A stretch of DNA of 64,000 nt, from contig NZ_JRKI01000056.1 of NCBI RefSeq assembly GCF_000935125.1, positions 1 to 64,000 of the forward strand, given 5' to 3'. Both the position numbers and the translations under genes were made by a program. The stretch is from Streptomyces natalensis ATCC 27448 (GTDB lineage: Bacteria > Actinomycetota > Actinomycetes > Streptomycetales > Streptomycetaceae). Below are positions 41,911 to 53,733 of the stretch, in pieces (position 1 is the first letter of the stretch; the number at the start of each line of letters is the position of its first letter). The notes under the pieces are model-generated. The model searched no databases, was not told the origin of the DNA, and worked only from the letters and a program-made list of their open reading frames with translations.

Positions 41911-43986
41911 CTACTCCTCGACGGCCGCCGCCTTCTCCTTCTCCTTCTTGCGCTCCTTCTTCGGCTGCGCCGTGACCGGTCCGCGCCGTACCGCACCGGG
42001 GGCGTTCCAGTCGGCGCGCTTGCGGGCGCGCCGGCGGGCGGCCTCGGAGGAGTCCAGCTGCCAGGGGACGGAGGTGACCATCACGCCGGCGGTGAACAGG
42101 AGGCGGCCCTTGAGGCGCAGGGCGCTCTGGTTGTGCAGGAGGTGCTCGTACCAGTGGCCGACGACGTATTCGGGGATGAAGACGGAGACGACATCGCGCG
42201 GGCTCTCCCGGCGCAGCGATTTGACGTGGTCGATGAACGGGCGGGTGATCTCGCGGTAGGGGGAGGCGAGGACCTTGAGGGGGACCTCGATGCCGCGGCG
42301 GTCCCATTCCTCGCGCAGCGCCTTGGTGTCGGCCTGGTCGACGTCGACGCTGACCGCTTCGAGGGTGTCCGAGCGCATCAGCTTGGCGTAGTTCAGGGCG
42401 CGCAGGGTGGGCTTGTGGAGCTTGGAGACCAGGACGATGGAGTGCACGCGGGAGGGGGCCACCACGTCGTCGTCGGGGCTGTCGTCGGGCGCGATCTCCT
42501 CGGCGACGCTGTCGTAGTGGCGGCGTATCGCGCTCATGGTGACGAAGAAGACGCCCATGCCGAGAACGGCCACCCAGGCGCCGTGGGTGAACTTGGTCAG
42601 CAGGACGACGACAAGCACCAGGCCGGTGAGGCTGGCACCGAAGGCGTTGATGGCGCGCGAGCGCTGCATGCGGCGGCGGGCGGCCGGGTCCTGCTCGGTC
42701 CGCAGATGGCGGTTCCAGTGGCGGACCATGCCGACCTGGCTGAGCGTGAAGGAGACGAAGACGCCGACGATGTAGAGCTGGATCAGGCGGGTGGAGTCCG
42801 CGCCGTAGAGGTAGGTCAGGACGGCGGCGGCGCCGGCCAGTACGACGATGCCGTTGGAGAACGCCAGGCGGTCGCCTCGGGTGTGCAGCTGGCGCGGCAG
42901 ATAGCGGTCCTGGGCGAGGATCGAGCCGAGCAGCGGGAAGCCGTTGTAGGCGGTGTTCGCGGCGAGGAAGAGGACCAGGGCGGTGGCGGCGGCCAGGACG
43001 ACGAAGAGGAACGAGCCGTTGCCGAACACCGCCTCGGCGACCTGGGAGATGACCGGGTTCTGGGTGTAGCCCGGGCCGAGCGGCTTGCCGTGGTCCAGGA
43101 GGTCCTTGGCCGGGGTCTCCGCCATCTTGACGTGGGTCGTCATGGCCAGCGCGATGATGCCGCAGAACATGGTGACCGCGAAGCCGCCCATCAGGGCCAG
43201 CGTGGTGGCGGCGTTCTTCGACTTCGGCTTGCGGAAGGCGGGCACGCCGTTGGAGATCGCCTCGACGCCGGTGAGCGCCGCGCAGCCGGAGGAGAAGGCG
43301 CGCAGGAGGAGGAAGAGCAGGGCGAAGCCGGCCAGGCCGCCCTGTTCGGCGTGGATCGTGAAGTCGGCGGTGGGGGCCTTCATGGTGTCGCCCATGACCA
43401 GACCGCGGAACGCACCCCAGGCGATCATGATGAAGACGCCGGCGACGAAGACATAGGTCGGGATCGCGAAGAGCTTGCCCGATTCCTTGACCCCGCGCAG
43501 GTTCATCAGGGTCAGCAGCACGATGACGGCGACCGCGCAGAGGGTCTTGTGCTCGACGACGAAGGGGATCGCGGAGCCCAGGTTCTCGATGCCGGAGGCG
43601 ATGGAGACCGCGACGGTCAGCACATAGTCGACCAGCAGGGCGCTGGCGACGGTCAGGCCGGCCTTGGGTCCGAGGTTGGTGGTGGCCACCTCGTAGTCGC
43701 CGCCGCCGCTCGGATAGGCGTGCACATTCTGCCGGTACGACGCCACCACGGTGAACATCAGCACCACGACCGCGACGGCGATCCACGGGCTGAAGCTGTA
43801 CGCGCTCGCACCTGCGATGGACAGGACGAGCAGCACCTCGCCCGGCGCGTACGCCACGGAGGAGAGCGGGTCGGAGGCGAAGACGGGGAGTGCGATGCGC
43901 TTGGGGAGCAGGGTCTCGCCGAGCTTGTCGCTGCGCAGTGCGCGCCCGATCAGGATCCGTTTGGGCACGTCGGTCAGTTTGGACAC
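41911..43986 (-). CDS. APC-superfamily permease, KimA-like K+ symporter
   Basis: A 691-residue membrane protein with about 12 transmembrane helices in the first ~460 residues and a ~200-residue cytoplasmic tail. The opening LPVFASDPLSSVAYAPGE and the YPSGGGDYEVA loop match the KimA (YdaO) group of high-affinity K+/H+ symporters within the APC superfamily, whose tail is a universal-stress-protein-like domain. The tail here (VHSIVLVSKLHKPTLRAL, ALREEWDRRGIEVPLKV) fits that. Its neighbours, a CASTOR-like channel, TrkA proteins and kdp genes, support a potassium role. Amino-acid transport is the alternative. Confidence 0.8.
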   Translation of the reverse strand: MSKLTDVPKRILIGRALRSDKLGETLLPKRIALPVFASDPLSSVAYAPGEVLLVLSIAGASAYSFSPWIAVAVVVLMFTVVASYRQNVHAYPSGGGDYEVATTNLGPKAGLTVASALLVDYVLTVAVSIASGIENLGSAIPFVVEHKTLCAVAVIVLLTLMNLRGVKESGKLFAIPTYVFVAGVFIMIAWGAFRGLVMGDTMKAPTADFTIHAEQGGLAGFALLFLLLRAFSSGCAALTGVEAISNGVPAFRKPKSKNAATTLALMGGFAVTMFCGIIALAMTTHVKMAETPAKDLLDHGKPLGPGYTQNPVISQVAEAVFGNGSFLFVVLAAATALVLFLAANTAYNGFPLLGSILAQDRYLPRQLHTRGDRLAFSNGIVVLAGAAAVLTYLYGADSTRLIQLYIVGVFVSFTLSQVGMVRHWNRHLRTEQDPAARRRMQRSRAINAFGASLTGLVLVVVLLTKFTHGAWVAVLGMGVFFVTMSAIRRHYDSVAEEIAPDDSPDDDVVAPSRVHSIVLVSKLHKPTLRALNYAKLMRSDTLEAVSVDVDQADTKALREEWDRRGIEVPLKVLASPYREITRPFIDHVKSLRRESPRDVVSVFIPEYVVGHWYEHLLHNQSALRLKGRLLFTAGVMVTSVPWQLDSSEAARRRARKRADWNAPGAVRRGPVTAQPKKERKKEKEKAAAVEE

Positions 43987-44176
43987 GGAGAGGATGTTAA
44001 GGGTTCGTCAAGATCCCTGCCCAGTGGTCACCGCCCCGGGCGACAACCGGCGGGTGGCCGCGGCTCGTGTGACCTGCGCGGCGTCTGCGGTCGGCGCGGT
44101 ATCTCCACACGATCCACACGCGGTCGTCACACCTCGACTGCATACGGCATGGGGCGGCAGAGGTGTGTGGTACGTC
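43987..44176. other. Gap upstream of the kimA-like gene
   Basis: A 190-base gap between two same-strand genes. No gene, strong hairpin or riboswitch-like fold was recognised; in particular the conserved elements of a ydaO (c-di-AMP) riboswitch were not seen. Confidence 0.4.
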
Positions 44177-46228
44177 TCACGGTTGCCGGGTCCGGTCGGC
44201 CCCGTCCCCGGCACCGGCCGCTGCGCGCGGGCGGCGGGCCAGGAGATCGCCCAGGCCCTGGCGGGTGGCGGCGAGCAGTACCCGGTCCTGGGGGCGCAGG
44301 ACGTAGCCGTCGCCCAGTTCGTGGACCAGGAGCGCGGGCGCGCGGTCGGTGCCCGGCGGCGCCGCGGCGGCCGCCTCCGTCGTCTCGTCGGGTGCGGAGG
44401 TGTCGACGGCCAGGACGCGCAGCCGCCCGGGGCGCAGGACCTCGCCGATGGTGCGGCCCTCCAGGGCGGCATGGCCCCGTACGCCGACCCGGGCGACCAG
44501 CAGCACCCGCCGCTCGACGGGAATCGCCCCGAGGATCTGACGACCCATCATGGCGCCGGCGAAGGCGGGGGCCGCGAGGAAGGAGACGCTGCGGCTACGG
44601 GTCAGGGCGCGGGGATGGGCGGCGCGCAGGGTGCGGTAGACGGCGGTGGCGAAGTGGTCGTCGAACAGTCGCAGGGTCACCCGCAGCCGGGGCTTGACCG
44701 AGCGGGCGTACAGGGCGGCCTCCAGATTGGTGGTGTCCTCGCTGGTCAGGGCGAGGAGGGTGTGCGCCCGGTCCACCTTGGCGGCCTCCAGCACACCCTC
44801 GTGGGTGACGTCCCCCACGACCGTGGGCACCCGCAGCCGACGGGCAACGGAGATACCGCGCGCCTCCGGGTCGGCCTCGATGCACACCACGGGGATGCCC
44901 CGCTCGTGCAGCAGCGTCAGCACCCGGGTGCCCACCTTGCCCAGGCCGAGCAGCACCACGTGCCCGGACAGCCCGCGCGGCGGACGGCGCAGGGCGGAGG
45001 CGCTGCGGAAGGTGCCCAGGCCCTCGAAGGCCGCGGCGACCAGCACCGGCAGCAGCAGCATCCCGGTGAGCGCGGACAGCAGCTGAAGGATCTTGCGGGG
45101 CAGCGGCTCGGCGAGCGCGGGGTCGTCGATGGCGAAGAGGTCGAGGAGGGTCAGATAGGCGGCGTGCAGCGGCTGTTCGCCGGTGCTGAGGCTGGAGGCG
45201 ACGGCCAGGGCGAGGACGGCGAGGACCACCCCGGCCAGTGACCAGCGCAGCCGCCGGGAGAAGAGGGAGGCCAGCGGGGCGCCGCGGCCGCGCAGGAGGG
45301 AGGGGCGCACCGTCCGCCCCGTGTAGGAGACGGTTTCCAGGACGATGGTGCCGCGCCCCTCGGCGGCCGCGGCCGTCTCGTCGTCCGGCAGCAGTACCGG
45401 GCGCTCGTCCCCGGCCGGCGGCACGGTGGCGGCGGAGCCGGCGGTGGCCGGGTCGGTGGCGGCCGGGTCGGTGGCGGAGGCGGTGAGCACCGCCAGGGTG
45501 CACAGGCCGGGCCCGGCCGCCCGGCCCGGTGGCACCGGCGCGCGCTCCACGGCCCGCAGCAGCAGCCCGTCCGCCTCGATGACCTTGCTGGTCCCGGCGA
45601 CCGCGGTGGCCGCCAGCGCCGGGGCCACGGTGTCGGCGTCGGAGAGCACGGTCGTGGAGGCATCGGCCTGGGCGGCGTCGTCGCCGCCCGGGGACGCGAC
45701 CGTCGCCGCCTGGTCGAGCAACGCCTCCAGATGCTGGCCGAGTTTGCGGTTGTAGAGCCGGATCACCAGCCGCAGCCGGGGGTTGAGCCGGCGGGCGCGC
45801 AGCGCGGCGTGGATGTTGAGTTCGTCGTCGTCGTAGACCAGCGCCAGCGCGCCCGCCCCGGCGATGTCCGCCGCCGTCAGCACGGCATCGTCGGCCTCCG
45901 CCGCCTCCAGGATCCGCACCGGCTCCTCGGGCATGTCGTCGCCGTCGTCCGCCCCGGCCGCCGCAGCCGCCTCCGGCGGCAGCAGGGTCGTCCGCGTCAT
46001 CGCCGCCGACATCCGTCCCAGCAGGGCCGTGGCCCGGTCCAGCGCACGAGCCGGCGGCGGGATCCGGGGCCGGTGCGGCTCCCGGGCGGAGGGGACGACC
46101 AGCGTCACCCGTTCGCGGTAGACGTCCTTGAGTTCCGCGGCGAGCCGGTGCGCGAGCGCATCGTCGCCGCAGACCACCATGTGCGGTGCGATGGAGTCCT
46201 GTTGGGGCTGCTGAGGCAGATTGGGCAC
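44177..46228 (-). CDS. CASTOR/POLLUX-like ion channel protein with two RCK/TrkA-N domains
   Basis: About 683 residues. An N-terminal NAD-binding half (HMVVCGDDALAHRLA) is followed by two hydrophobic segments (about 328-348 and 378-402) flanking a possible pore region, then a canonical TrkA-N Rossmann domain (VVLLGLGKVGTRVL, CIEADPEA, LALTSEDTTNLEAAL) and a TrkA-C-like end. This layout resembles the CASTOR/POLLUX-type RCK channels annotated in actinobacteria. GTG 46228 (MPNLPQQ) is preferred, but GTG 46288 is in frame and neither has a clear ribosome-binding site. It is divergent from the trkA pair and upstream of the kimA-like gene on the same strand. Confidence 0.75.
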   Translation of the reverse strand: MPNLPQQPQQDSIAPHMVVCGDDALAHRLAAELKDVYRERVTLVVPSAREPHRPRIPPPARALDRATALLGRMSAAMTRTTLLPPEAAAAAGADDGDDMPEEPVRILEAAEADDAVLTAADIAGAGALALVYDDDELNIHAALRARRLNPRLRLVIRLYNRKLGQHLEALLDQAATVASPGGDDAAQADASTTVLSDADTVAPALAATAVAGTSKVIEADGLLLRAVERAPVPPGRAAGPGLCTLAVLTASATDPAATDPATAGSAATVPPAGDERPVLLPDDETAAAAEGRGTIVLETVSYTGRTVRPSLLRGRGAPLASLFSRRLRWSLAGVVLAVLALAVASSLSTGEQPLHAAYLTLLDLFAIDDPALAEPLPRKILQLLSALTGMLLLPVLVAAAFEGLGTFRSASALRRPPRGLSGHVVLLGLGKVGTRVLTLLHERGIPVVCIEADPEARGISVARRLRVPTVVGDVTHEGVLEAAKVDRAHTLLALTSEDTTNLEAALYARSVKPRLRVTLRLFDDHFATAVYRTLRAAHPRALTRSRSVSFLAAPAFAGAMMGRQILGAIPVERRVLLVARVGVRGHAALEGRTIGEVLRPGRLRVLAVDTSAPDETTEAAAAAPPGTDRAPALLVHELGDGYVLRPQDRVLLAATRQGLGDLLARRPRAAAGAGDGADRTRQP

Positions 46229-46288
46229 ACGTCGTAGCGTGCCGTACGGGAGCCGCGTGGCGCAGCCAGGTGCGGTAAGCGGGTGCAC

Positions 46289-46533
46289 CGGCCGATTGGG
46301 CCCGCATCTGCCGGGTGGCGACCGCGCCCCTTAACGGACGGCGCATTACGGCTACGGTTGTACCCGGACCACGCTGCGCCCAACGCGCCCGTTGATGCGT
46401 ACGGGGTCCCGGTCGCGAGCAGTGGCCTTGCGACCGCGAGCCGTAGCCGCGCTTTGCCGGCACTCGGAGAAGGAAGAGTTGAGCAGGGTGTTTGGGCAGA
46501 TCAGCGCGCTGAGTCAGGGCACGGGGTAATCGC
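46289..46533. promoter_or_regulatory. Divergent promoter region of the potassium genes
   Basis: These bases separate the channel-like gene (minus) from the first trkA-type gene (plus) and should contain both promoters. No confident hexamers, operator or riboswitch was identified. Confidence 0.35.
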
Positions 46534-47202
46534 ATGCACATCGTCATCATGGGGTGCGGCCGGGTGGGCTCCGCGCTCGCACAGACCCTGGAGAGCCAGG
46601 GCCACACCATCGCGGTGGTGGACCAGGACCCGACCGCCTTCCGCCGCCTGGGCTCGGCCTTCGGCGGCCGCCGCGTCACCGGCGTCGGCTTCGACCAGGA
46701 CACGCTGCGGGAGGCCGGGATCGAGGAGGCGGGCGCCTTCGCCGCCGTCTCCAGCGGCGACAACTCCAACATCATCGCCGCCCGGGTGGCCCGCGAGATG
46801 TTCGGCGTCGAGAACGTCGCGGCCCGGATCTACGACCCGCGCCGCGCCGAGGTCTACCAGCGCCTGGGCATCCCCACCGTCGCCACCGTCCGCTGGACGG
46901 CCGACCAGATGCTGCGCCGGCTGCTGCCCTCGGGCTCCGAGCCGCTGTGGCGCGACCCCAGCGGCGGCGTCCAGCTCGCCGAGGTGGCCGCCTCCCCGGC
47001 CTGGGTCGGCCACAAGATCAGCAAGCTCCAGGACGAGACCGGCGTCCGCGTCGCCTTCCTCACCCGGCTGGGCGAGGCGATGCTCCCGACCTCGCAGACG
47101 GTGCTGCAAGAAGGCGATCTGGTGCACGTCATGATGCGCACCGACGAGGTCGAGAAGGTCGAGGCGGCGTTCGCCGCCGGTCCCGAGGAGGCGCACGCAT
47201 GA
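46534..47202 (+). CDS. TrkA-family potassium regulatory protein (first of pair)
   Basis: A 222-residue cytoplasmic RCK subunit. The TrkA-N Rossmann motif IMGCGRVGSALA is at 5-16, the nucleotide-ribose acidic residue in VVDQDPTAF follows, and SSGDNSNIIAARVAREMF is the family's dimer/NAD segment. Residues ~140-215 form the TrkA-C (RCK_C) domain. Such proteins gate Trk/Ktr-type K+ channels in response to NAD(H), ATP or c-di-AMP. ATG 46534 has a modest purine run upstream. The stop overlaps the next start by four bases. Confidence 0.9.
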   Translation: MHIVIMGCGRVGSALAQTLESQGHTIAVVDQDPTAFRRLGSAFGGRRVTGVGFDQDTLREAGIEEAGAFAAVSSGDNSNIIAARVAREMFGVENVAARIYDPRRAEVYQRLGIPTVATVRWTADQMLRRLLPSGSEPLWRDPSGGVQLAEVAASPAWVGHKISKLQDETGVRVAFLTRLGEAMLPTSQTVLQEGDLVHVMMRTDEVEKVEAAFAAGPEEAHA

Positions 47203-47870
47203 GGGTCGCAATCGCGGGCGCGGGTGCGGTGGGTCGATCCATCGCCGGTGAGCTCTTGGAAAATGGCCACGAGATCCTGCTGATCGACAAGGCGCCGACC
47301 GCCATCTCGGTCGAGCGGGTGCCGCTGGCTGAGTGGCTGCTGGCCGATGCGTGCGAGATCACCTCGCTCGACGAGGCGGCGCTCCAGCGCTGCAACGTCG
47401 TCATCGCCGCCACCGGTGACGACAAGGTCAATCTGGTGGTCTCGCTGCTCGCCAAGACCGAGTACGGCGTGCCCCGGGTGGTCGCCCGGGTCAACAACCC
47501 GAAGAACGAGTGGCTGTTCAACGAGTCCTGGGGCGTGGACGTCGCGGTCTCGACACCCCGCCTGATGTCGGCGCTGGTCGAGGAGGCCGTCAGCGTCGGT
47601 GACCTCGTACGGCTGCTGCGCTTCAGCCACGGCGACGCCAACCTCGTCGAGCTGACTCTGCCCCCGGAGGCGGCGCTGGCCGGCACCCGGGTCGGCGACG
47701 TGGAGTGGCCCGAGGACACCTCCCTGGTGACGATCATCCGCGGGACGCGGGTGCTCACGCCGAACAAGGAGGACGCGCTGGAGGCGGGCGACGAGCTGCT
47801 GTTCGTGGCCGCGCAGTCGCGCGAGGAGCAGCTGGAGGATCTGCTGTCGGTGCGGCGGACGGACGCCTAG
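47199..47870 (+). CDS. TrkA-family potassium regulatory protein (second of pair)
   Basis: A 223-residue paralogue of the preceding gene. AGAGAVGRSIAGELL (5-19) and LIDKAPTA form the NAD site, with ATGDDKVNLVVSLLAKTEYG as the conserved middle and a TrkA-C domain to the end. The pair resembles mycobacterial CeoB/CeoC. ATG 47199 overlaps the first gene's stop. No TrkH/KtrB membrane subunit is encoded beside it, so the partner may be the KimA-like permease or a distant channel. Confidence 0.9.
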   Translation: MRVAIAGAGAVGRSIAGELLENGHEILLIDKAPTAISVERVPLAEWLLADACEITSLDEAALQRCNVVIAATGDDKVNLVVSLLAKTEYGVPRVVARVNNPKNEWLFNESWGVDVAVSTPRLMSALVEEAVSVGDLVRLLRFSHGDANLVELTLPPEAALAGTRVGDVEWPEDTSLVTIIRGTRVLTPNKEDALEAGDELLFVAAQSREEQLEDLLSVRRTDA

Positions 47871-47894
47871 CGGACGGTCGCCCGGCAACGCGGC

Positions 47895-47927
47895 GGGGCC
47901 CGGGAACCTTCGCGGTTCCCGGGCCCC
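47895..47927. terminator. Bidirectional terminator hairpin
   Basis: A perfect 14-bp stem (GGGGCCCGGGAACC at 47895-47908, partner at 47914-47927) closes a 5-base TTCGC loop. It sits between the trkA pair and the convergent DUF3159 gene and serves both. Confidence 0.88.
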
Positions 47928-47948
47928 GGTGCGTTGCTGCCGGGTGGG

Positions 47949-48836
47949 TCAGCGGCGGTGGCGCGGCCCCTGCGGGCGCCGCGCGGCCTCCACGGCGACC
48001 TCGGCGGCGAGGCCGTGACCGAGATCCTCGGCGACGGCGTCCAGGACCTCCCCCTCGGCGCTCCGGCGCTCCGCGGCCGCCCGCTGCGCCTTCTCCCGCT
48101 CCTCCTCGGCCTCCATCTCCGCGAAGACATCGATCGGCGGCGGCGCCTTCGTCAGGAAGACCCAGGTCAGCCACAGCGCGAGCAGGAACGGCGGCAGCTT
48201 GAGGGCGACCAGCACCCAGCCGAGCTGCGCGGTGTTCGCCCACCAGTACAGGGGGAAGAGGATCGCGCATTTGGCCAGCAGGATCAGGCCCCAGGCCCAG
48301 CTGGACTTGGCGTAGGCCCGCTTGCGGCCGGGGTTACGGGTGCGCCAGGAGAGGTTCTCCTTGAAGACCGGGCCCAGGATCAGGCCGAGCAGCGGGACAC
48401 CGGCGAGCGTGGTGGCGATGTAGGCCAGGGCCAGGCCGAGGGTGTAGAGCATGCTCGGCAGATAGAAGTCCTTGGCATTGCCGGTCATCATCGCGAAGAC
48501 CACGCCGAAGGCCACGCCGAAGACGCCGCTGAAGGCGTGCTTGAGGGTGTCCCTGCGCACCAGGCGGACGGCGGTGAGCACCAGGGAGACGGCCAGGGCG
48601 GCGATCGCCGAGACGTGCAGGTCCTTGCTGACCGTGTAGATCGCGACGAACAGCAGGCCGGGGAGGATGGTCTCCACCGTGCCGCGGATGCCGCCGAAGG
48701 CCTCGAAGAGCGCCTGTTCGGTCGCGGCTCTGCCGTCGGCGGCCTGGCCGGCGTCGGCGTCCGCCGTGGCGGGCGCGGTGGCATCCGCGCCGGTGGTCGG
48801 TCGTGGGTCGGTGGTCGGTCGGTCGTGAGACGGCAC
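47949..48836 (-). CDS. DUF3159 integral membrane protein
   Basis: A 295-residue membrane protein with about six transmembrane helices between residues ~55 and 235, a Thr/Ala/Asp-rich N-terminal tail and a charged, helical C-terminal tail. FGGIRGTVETILPGLLFVAIY and SKDLHVSAIAALAVSL are typical of DUF3159, a family of unknown function common in actinobacteria. It lies 3 bases after an OB-fold gene on the same strand, the arrangement I recall from other Streptomyces. Confidence 0.85.
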   Translation of the reverse strand: MPSHDRPTTDPRPTTGADATAPATADADAGQAADGRAATEQALFEAFGGIRGTVETILPGLLFVAIYTVSKDLHVSAIAALAVSLVLTAVRLVRRDTLKHAFSGVFGVAFGVVFAMMTGNAKDFYLPSMLYTLGLALAYIATTLAGVPLLGLILGPVFKENLSWRTRNPGRKRAYAKSSWAWGLILLAKCAILFPLYWWANTAQLGWVLVALKLPPFLLALWLTWVFLTKAPPPIDVFAEMEAEEEREKAQRAAAERRSAEGEVLDAVAEDLGHGLAAEVAVEAARRPQGPRHRR

Positions 48837-48839
48837 CGG

Positions 48840-49238
48840 CTACTCCTGTCCGAGCGGTCGGAGTTCGTACTTCGGGTTGAAGAGCACCCGGCGTCCGTGA
48901 CTCATGGAGACCCGGCCCGAGGCGATGAGCTTACGGCCCGGCTCTATCCCGACGATGGAGCGGCGGCCCAGCCACACCACGTCGAGTGCGGCGGAGCCGT
49001 CGAACAGCTCCGCCTCCAGCGCGGGCACACCGGCGCGCGGCCGCAGCGTGACATGCCGCAGGGTGCCGGTGACCTTGACTATCTGGCGGTCAGCGCAGTC
49101 GCAGATACGGGTACAGCCCGTGTCCTGCGCGTCCTTTCGCAGCTCGGCGCTCTGCAGCTCCTCCTCGGAGGACGACAGCCGCTCGATCATCCGGCGGAAA
49201 CGACCGGCCGGCTTCTCGGATCGGGTCCCAGCACTCAT
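48840..49238 (-). CDS. OB-fold nucleic-acid-binding-like protein
   Basis: A 132-residue protein. After a helical N-terminus (RFRRMIERLSSSEEELQ) the sequence VKVTGTLRHVTLRP, LEAELFDGSAALDVVWLGRR, GIEPGRKLIASGRVS is a five-strand OB-fold of the tRNA-anticodon-binding type. Cysteines in CTRICDC are a small oddity near residue 42. ATG 49238 is the first start in the homologous part. The role is unknown. It is co-directional with DUF3159 and probably co-transcribed. Confidence 0.82.
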   Translation of the reverse strand: MSAGTRSEKPAGRFRRMIERLSSSEEELQSAELRKDAQDTGCTRICDCADRQIVKVTGTLRHVTLRPRAGVPALEAELFDGSAALDVVWLGRRSIVGIEPGRKLIASGRVSMSHGRRVLFNPKYELRPLGQE

Positions 49239-49330
49239 AACCCCAGCGTACCGGTGCCCCCGGCCGGGGATCACGAGCCGCGACGCAAGGTCGTACCGGG
49301 CCGTACGGGGCCGCCGGGACGCCGCCCGCC

Positions 49331-49552
49331 CCTCACTGCTCGAAGCGATACCCCATCCCCGGCTCCGTGATGCTGCATCCCCCGGGGGCAACCCCCGGAC
49401 CCCCGGCCGCAACACCCGCCCCTCACTGCTCGAAGCGATACCCCATCCCCGGCTCCGTGATGCTGCGTCCCCCGGGGGCAACCCCCGGACCCCCGGCCGC
49501 AACACCCGCCCCTCACTGCTCGAAGCGATACCCCATCCCCGGCTCCGTGATG
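49331..49552. repeat. 90-bp-period tandem duplication of the kdpE 3' end
   Basis: A 42-base block starting CCTCACTGCTCGAAGCG occurs at 49331, 49421 and 49511. Copies are separated by 48-base linkers (49373-49420 and 49463-49510) that differ at one base and contain the self-complementary run CCCCCGGGGG. The rightmost block is the real end of kdpE (last residues ITEPGMGYRFEQ plus stop); the other two are duplicated copies downstream of the gene, each keeping the reading frame and stop because 90 is divisible by three. Confidence 0.93.
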
Positions 49553-50196
49553 AAGTGCCGGGGGTGCGACGGATCGCTCTCCAGCTTGCGGCGGAGCTGG
49601 GCCATGTAGACCCGCAGATAGTTGGTCTCGGTGCCGTACGAGGGGCCCCAGACCTCCTGGAGCAGCTGTTTCTGGCTGACCAGGCGGCCCTGGTTGCGCA
49701 CCAGGACCTCCAGGAGGTGCCATTCGGTGGGGGTCAGCCGGATGTCGCGGCCGCTGCGGTTGACCTTCTTGGCGGCCAGGTCGACGGTGAAACCGTCCGT
49801 CTCGATGATCACCTCGTCCTCGGCCGGACCGGTCGGCTCGGCCCTGCGCACCGCGGCGCGGAGCCTGGCCAGCAGCTCGTCCATGCCGAACGGCTTGGTG
49901 ACGTAGTCGTCCGCCCCCGCGTCCAGCGCCTCGACCTTCTCGTCGGAGGTCTGCCGGGCCGAGAGCACCAGGATCGGCACCCGTGTCCAGCCGCGCAGCC
50001 CCTTGATCACTTCGACCCCGTCCATATCGGGCAGGCCCAGGTCGAGGACGATGACATCGGGGTGGCGGGCGGCGGCGAGCTTGAGGGCGGTGGCCCCGTC
50101 GGGGGCGGCGTCGACCTCGTACTTGCGCGCCTTCAGGTTGATCACGAGGGCGCGGACGATCTGCGGCTCGTCATCGACCACAAGCACCCGGTTCAC
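49513..50196 (-). CDS. kdpE: KdpE, response regulator for potassium transport
   Basis: A 227-residue OmpR/PhoB-type regulator. The receiver domain has the acidic pair DDEPQ near 9-10, the phospho-acceptor in VIVLDLGLPDMDG (about Asp53) and the lysine in YVTKPFGMDELLARL. The C-terminal winged helix ends TNYLRVYMAQLRRKLE and ITEPGMGYRF. It should activate kdpFABC when phosphorylated by KdpD under potassium limitation. The start is GTG 50196, 118 bases after the kdpD stop. The gene's last 36 coding bases and stop are duplicated twice just downstream. Confidence 0.93.
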   Translation of the reverse strand: MNRVLVVDDEPQIVRALVINLKARKYEVDAAPDGATALKLAAARHPDVIVLDLGLPDMDGVEVIKGLRGWTRVPILVLSARQTSDEKVEALDAGADDYVTKPFGMDELLARLRAAVRRAEPTGPAEDEVIIETDGFTVDLAAKKVNRSGRDIRLTPTEWHLLEVLVRNQGRLVSQKQLLQEVWGPSYGTETNYLRVYMAQLRRKLESDPSHPRHFITEPGMGYRFEQ

Positions 50197-50213
50197 TGGC
50201 GTTCTCCCTCGTC

Positions 50214-50245
50214 GTCACGGTTTCTCGGCGTCACGGTTTCTCGGC
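50214..50245. repeat. 16-bp direct repeat in the kdpD-kdpE gap
   Basis: GTCACGGTTTCTCGGC occurs twice back to back (50214-50229 and 50230-50245) between kdpD and kdpE, followed by GTCGTGGTC-like variants up to about 50290. No function is apparent. Confidence 0.8.
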
Positions 50246-50314
50246 GTCGTGGTCCGCCGTCGTCATGGTCGGTCGTGGTCATGGTCTGGTGTCGGGTGGT
50301 CCGGGCCGCCGGGC

Positions 50315-53641
<3,327 letters not shown>

Positions 53642-53683
53642 CCGCTCCCCCGCCGGCGACTCGGTGCCCGGCGACGGCACGCA

Positions 53684-53716
53684 GCGGCCCCCGGGGAGAA
53701 GCTCCCCGGGGGCCGC
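53684..53716. terminator. Bidirectional terminator hairpin
   Basis: A perfect 15-bp stem (GCGGCCCCCGGGGAG at 53684-53698, partner at 53702-53716) with a 3-base loop lies between the convergent acetyltransferase and kdpC genes. Confidence 0.88.
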
Positions 53717-53733
53717 CGTCGCTGCGCCGGTGC

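Noticed and set aside
43987-46533. Possible ydaO-type c-di-AMP riboswitch before the KimA-like or channel-like gene.
   Set aside because: The conserved ydaO core elements were not found in either upstream region.
49331-49552. Regularly spaced repeats considered as a small CRISPR array.
   Set aside because: The spacers are also repeated and the repeat is the kdpE coding end; it is a tandem duplication, and no cas gene is present.
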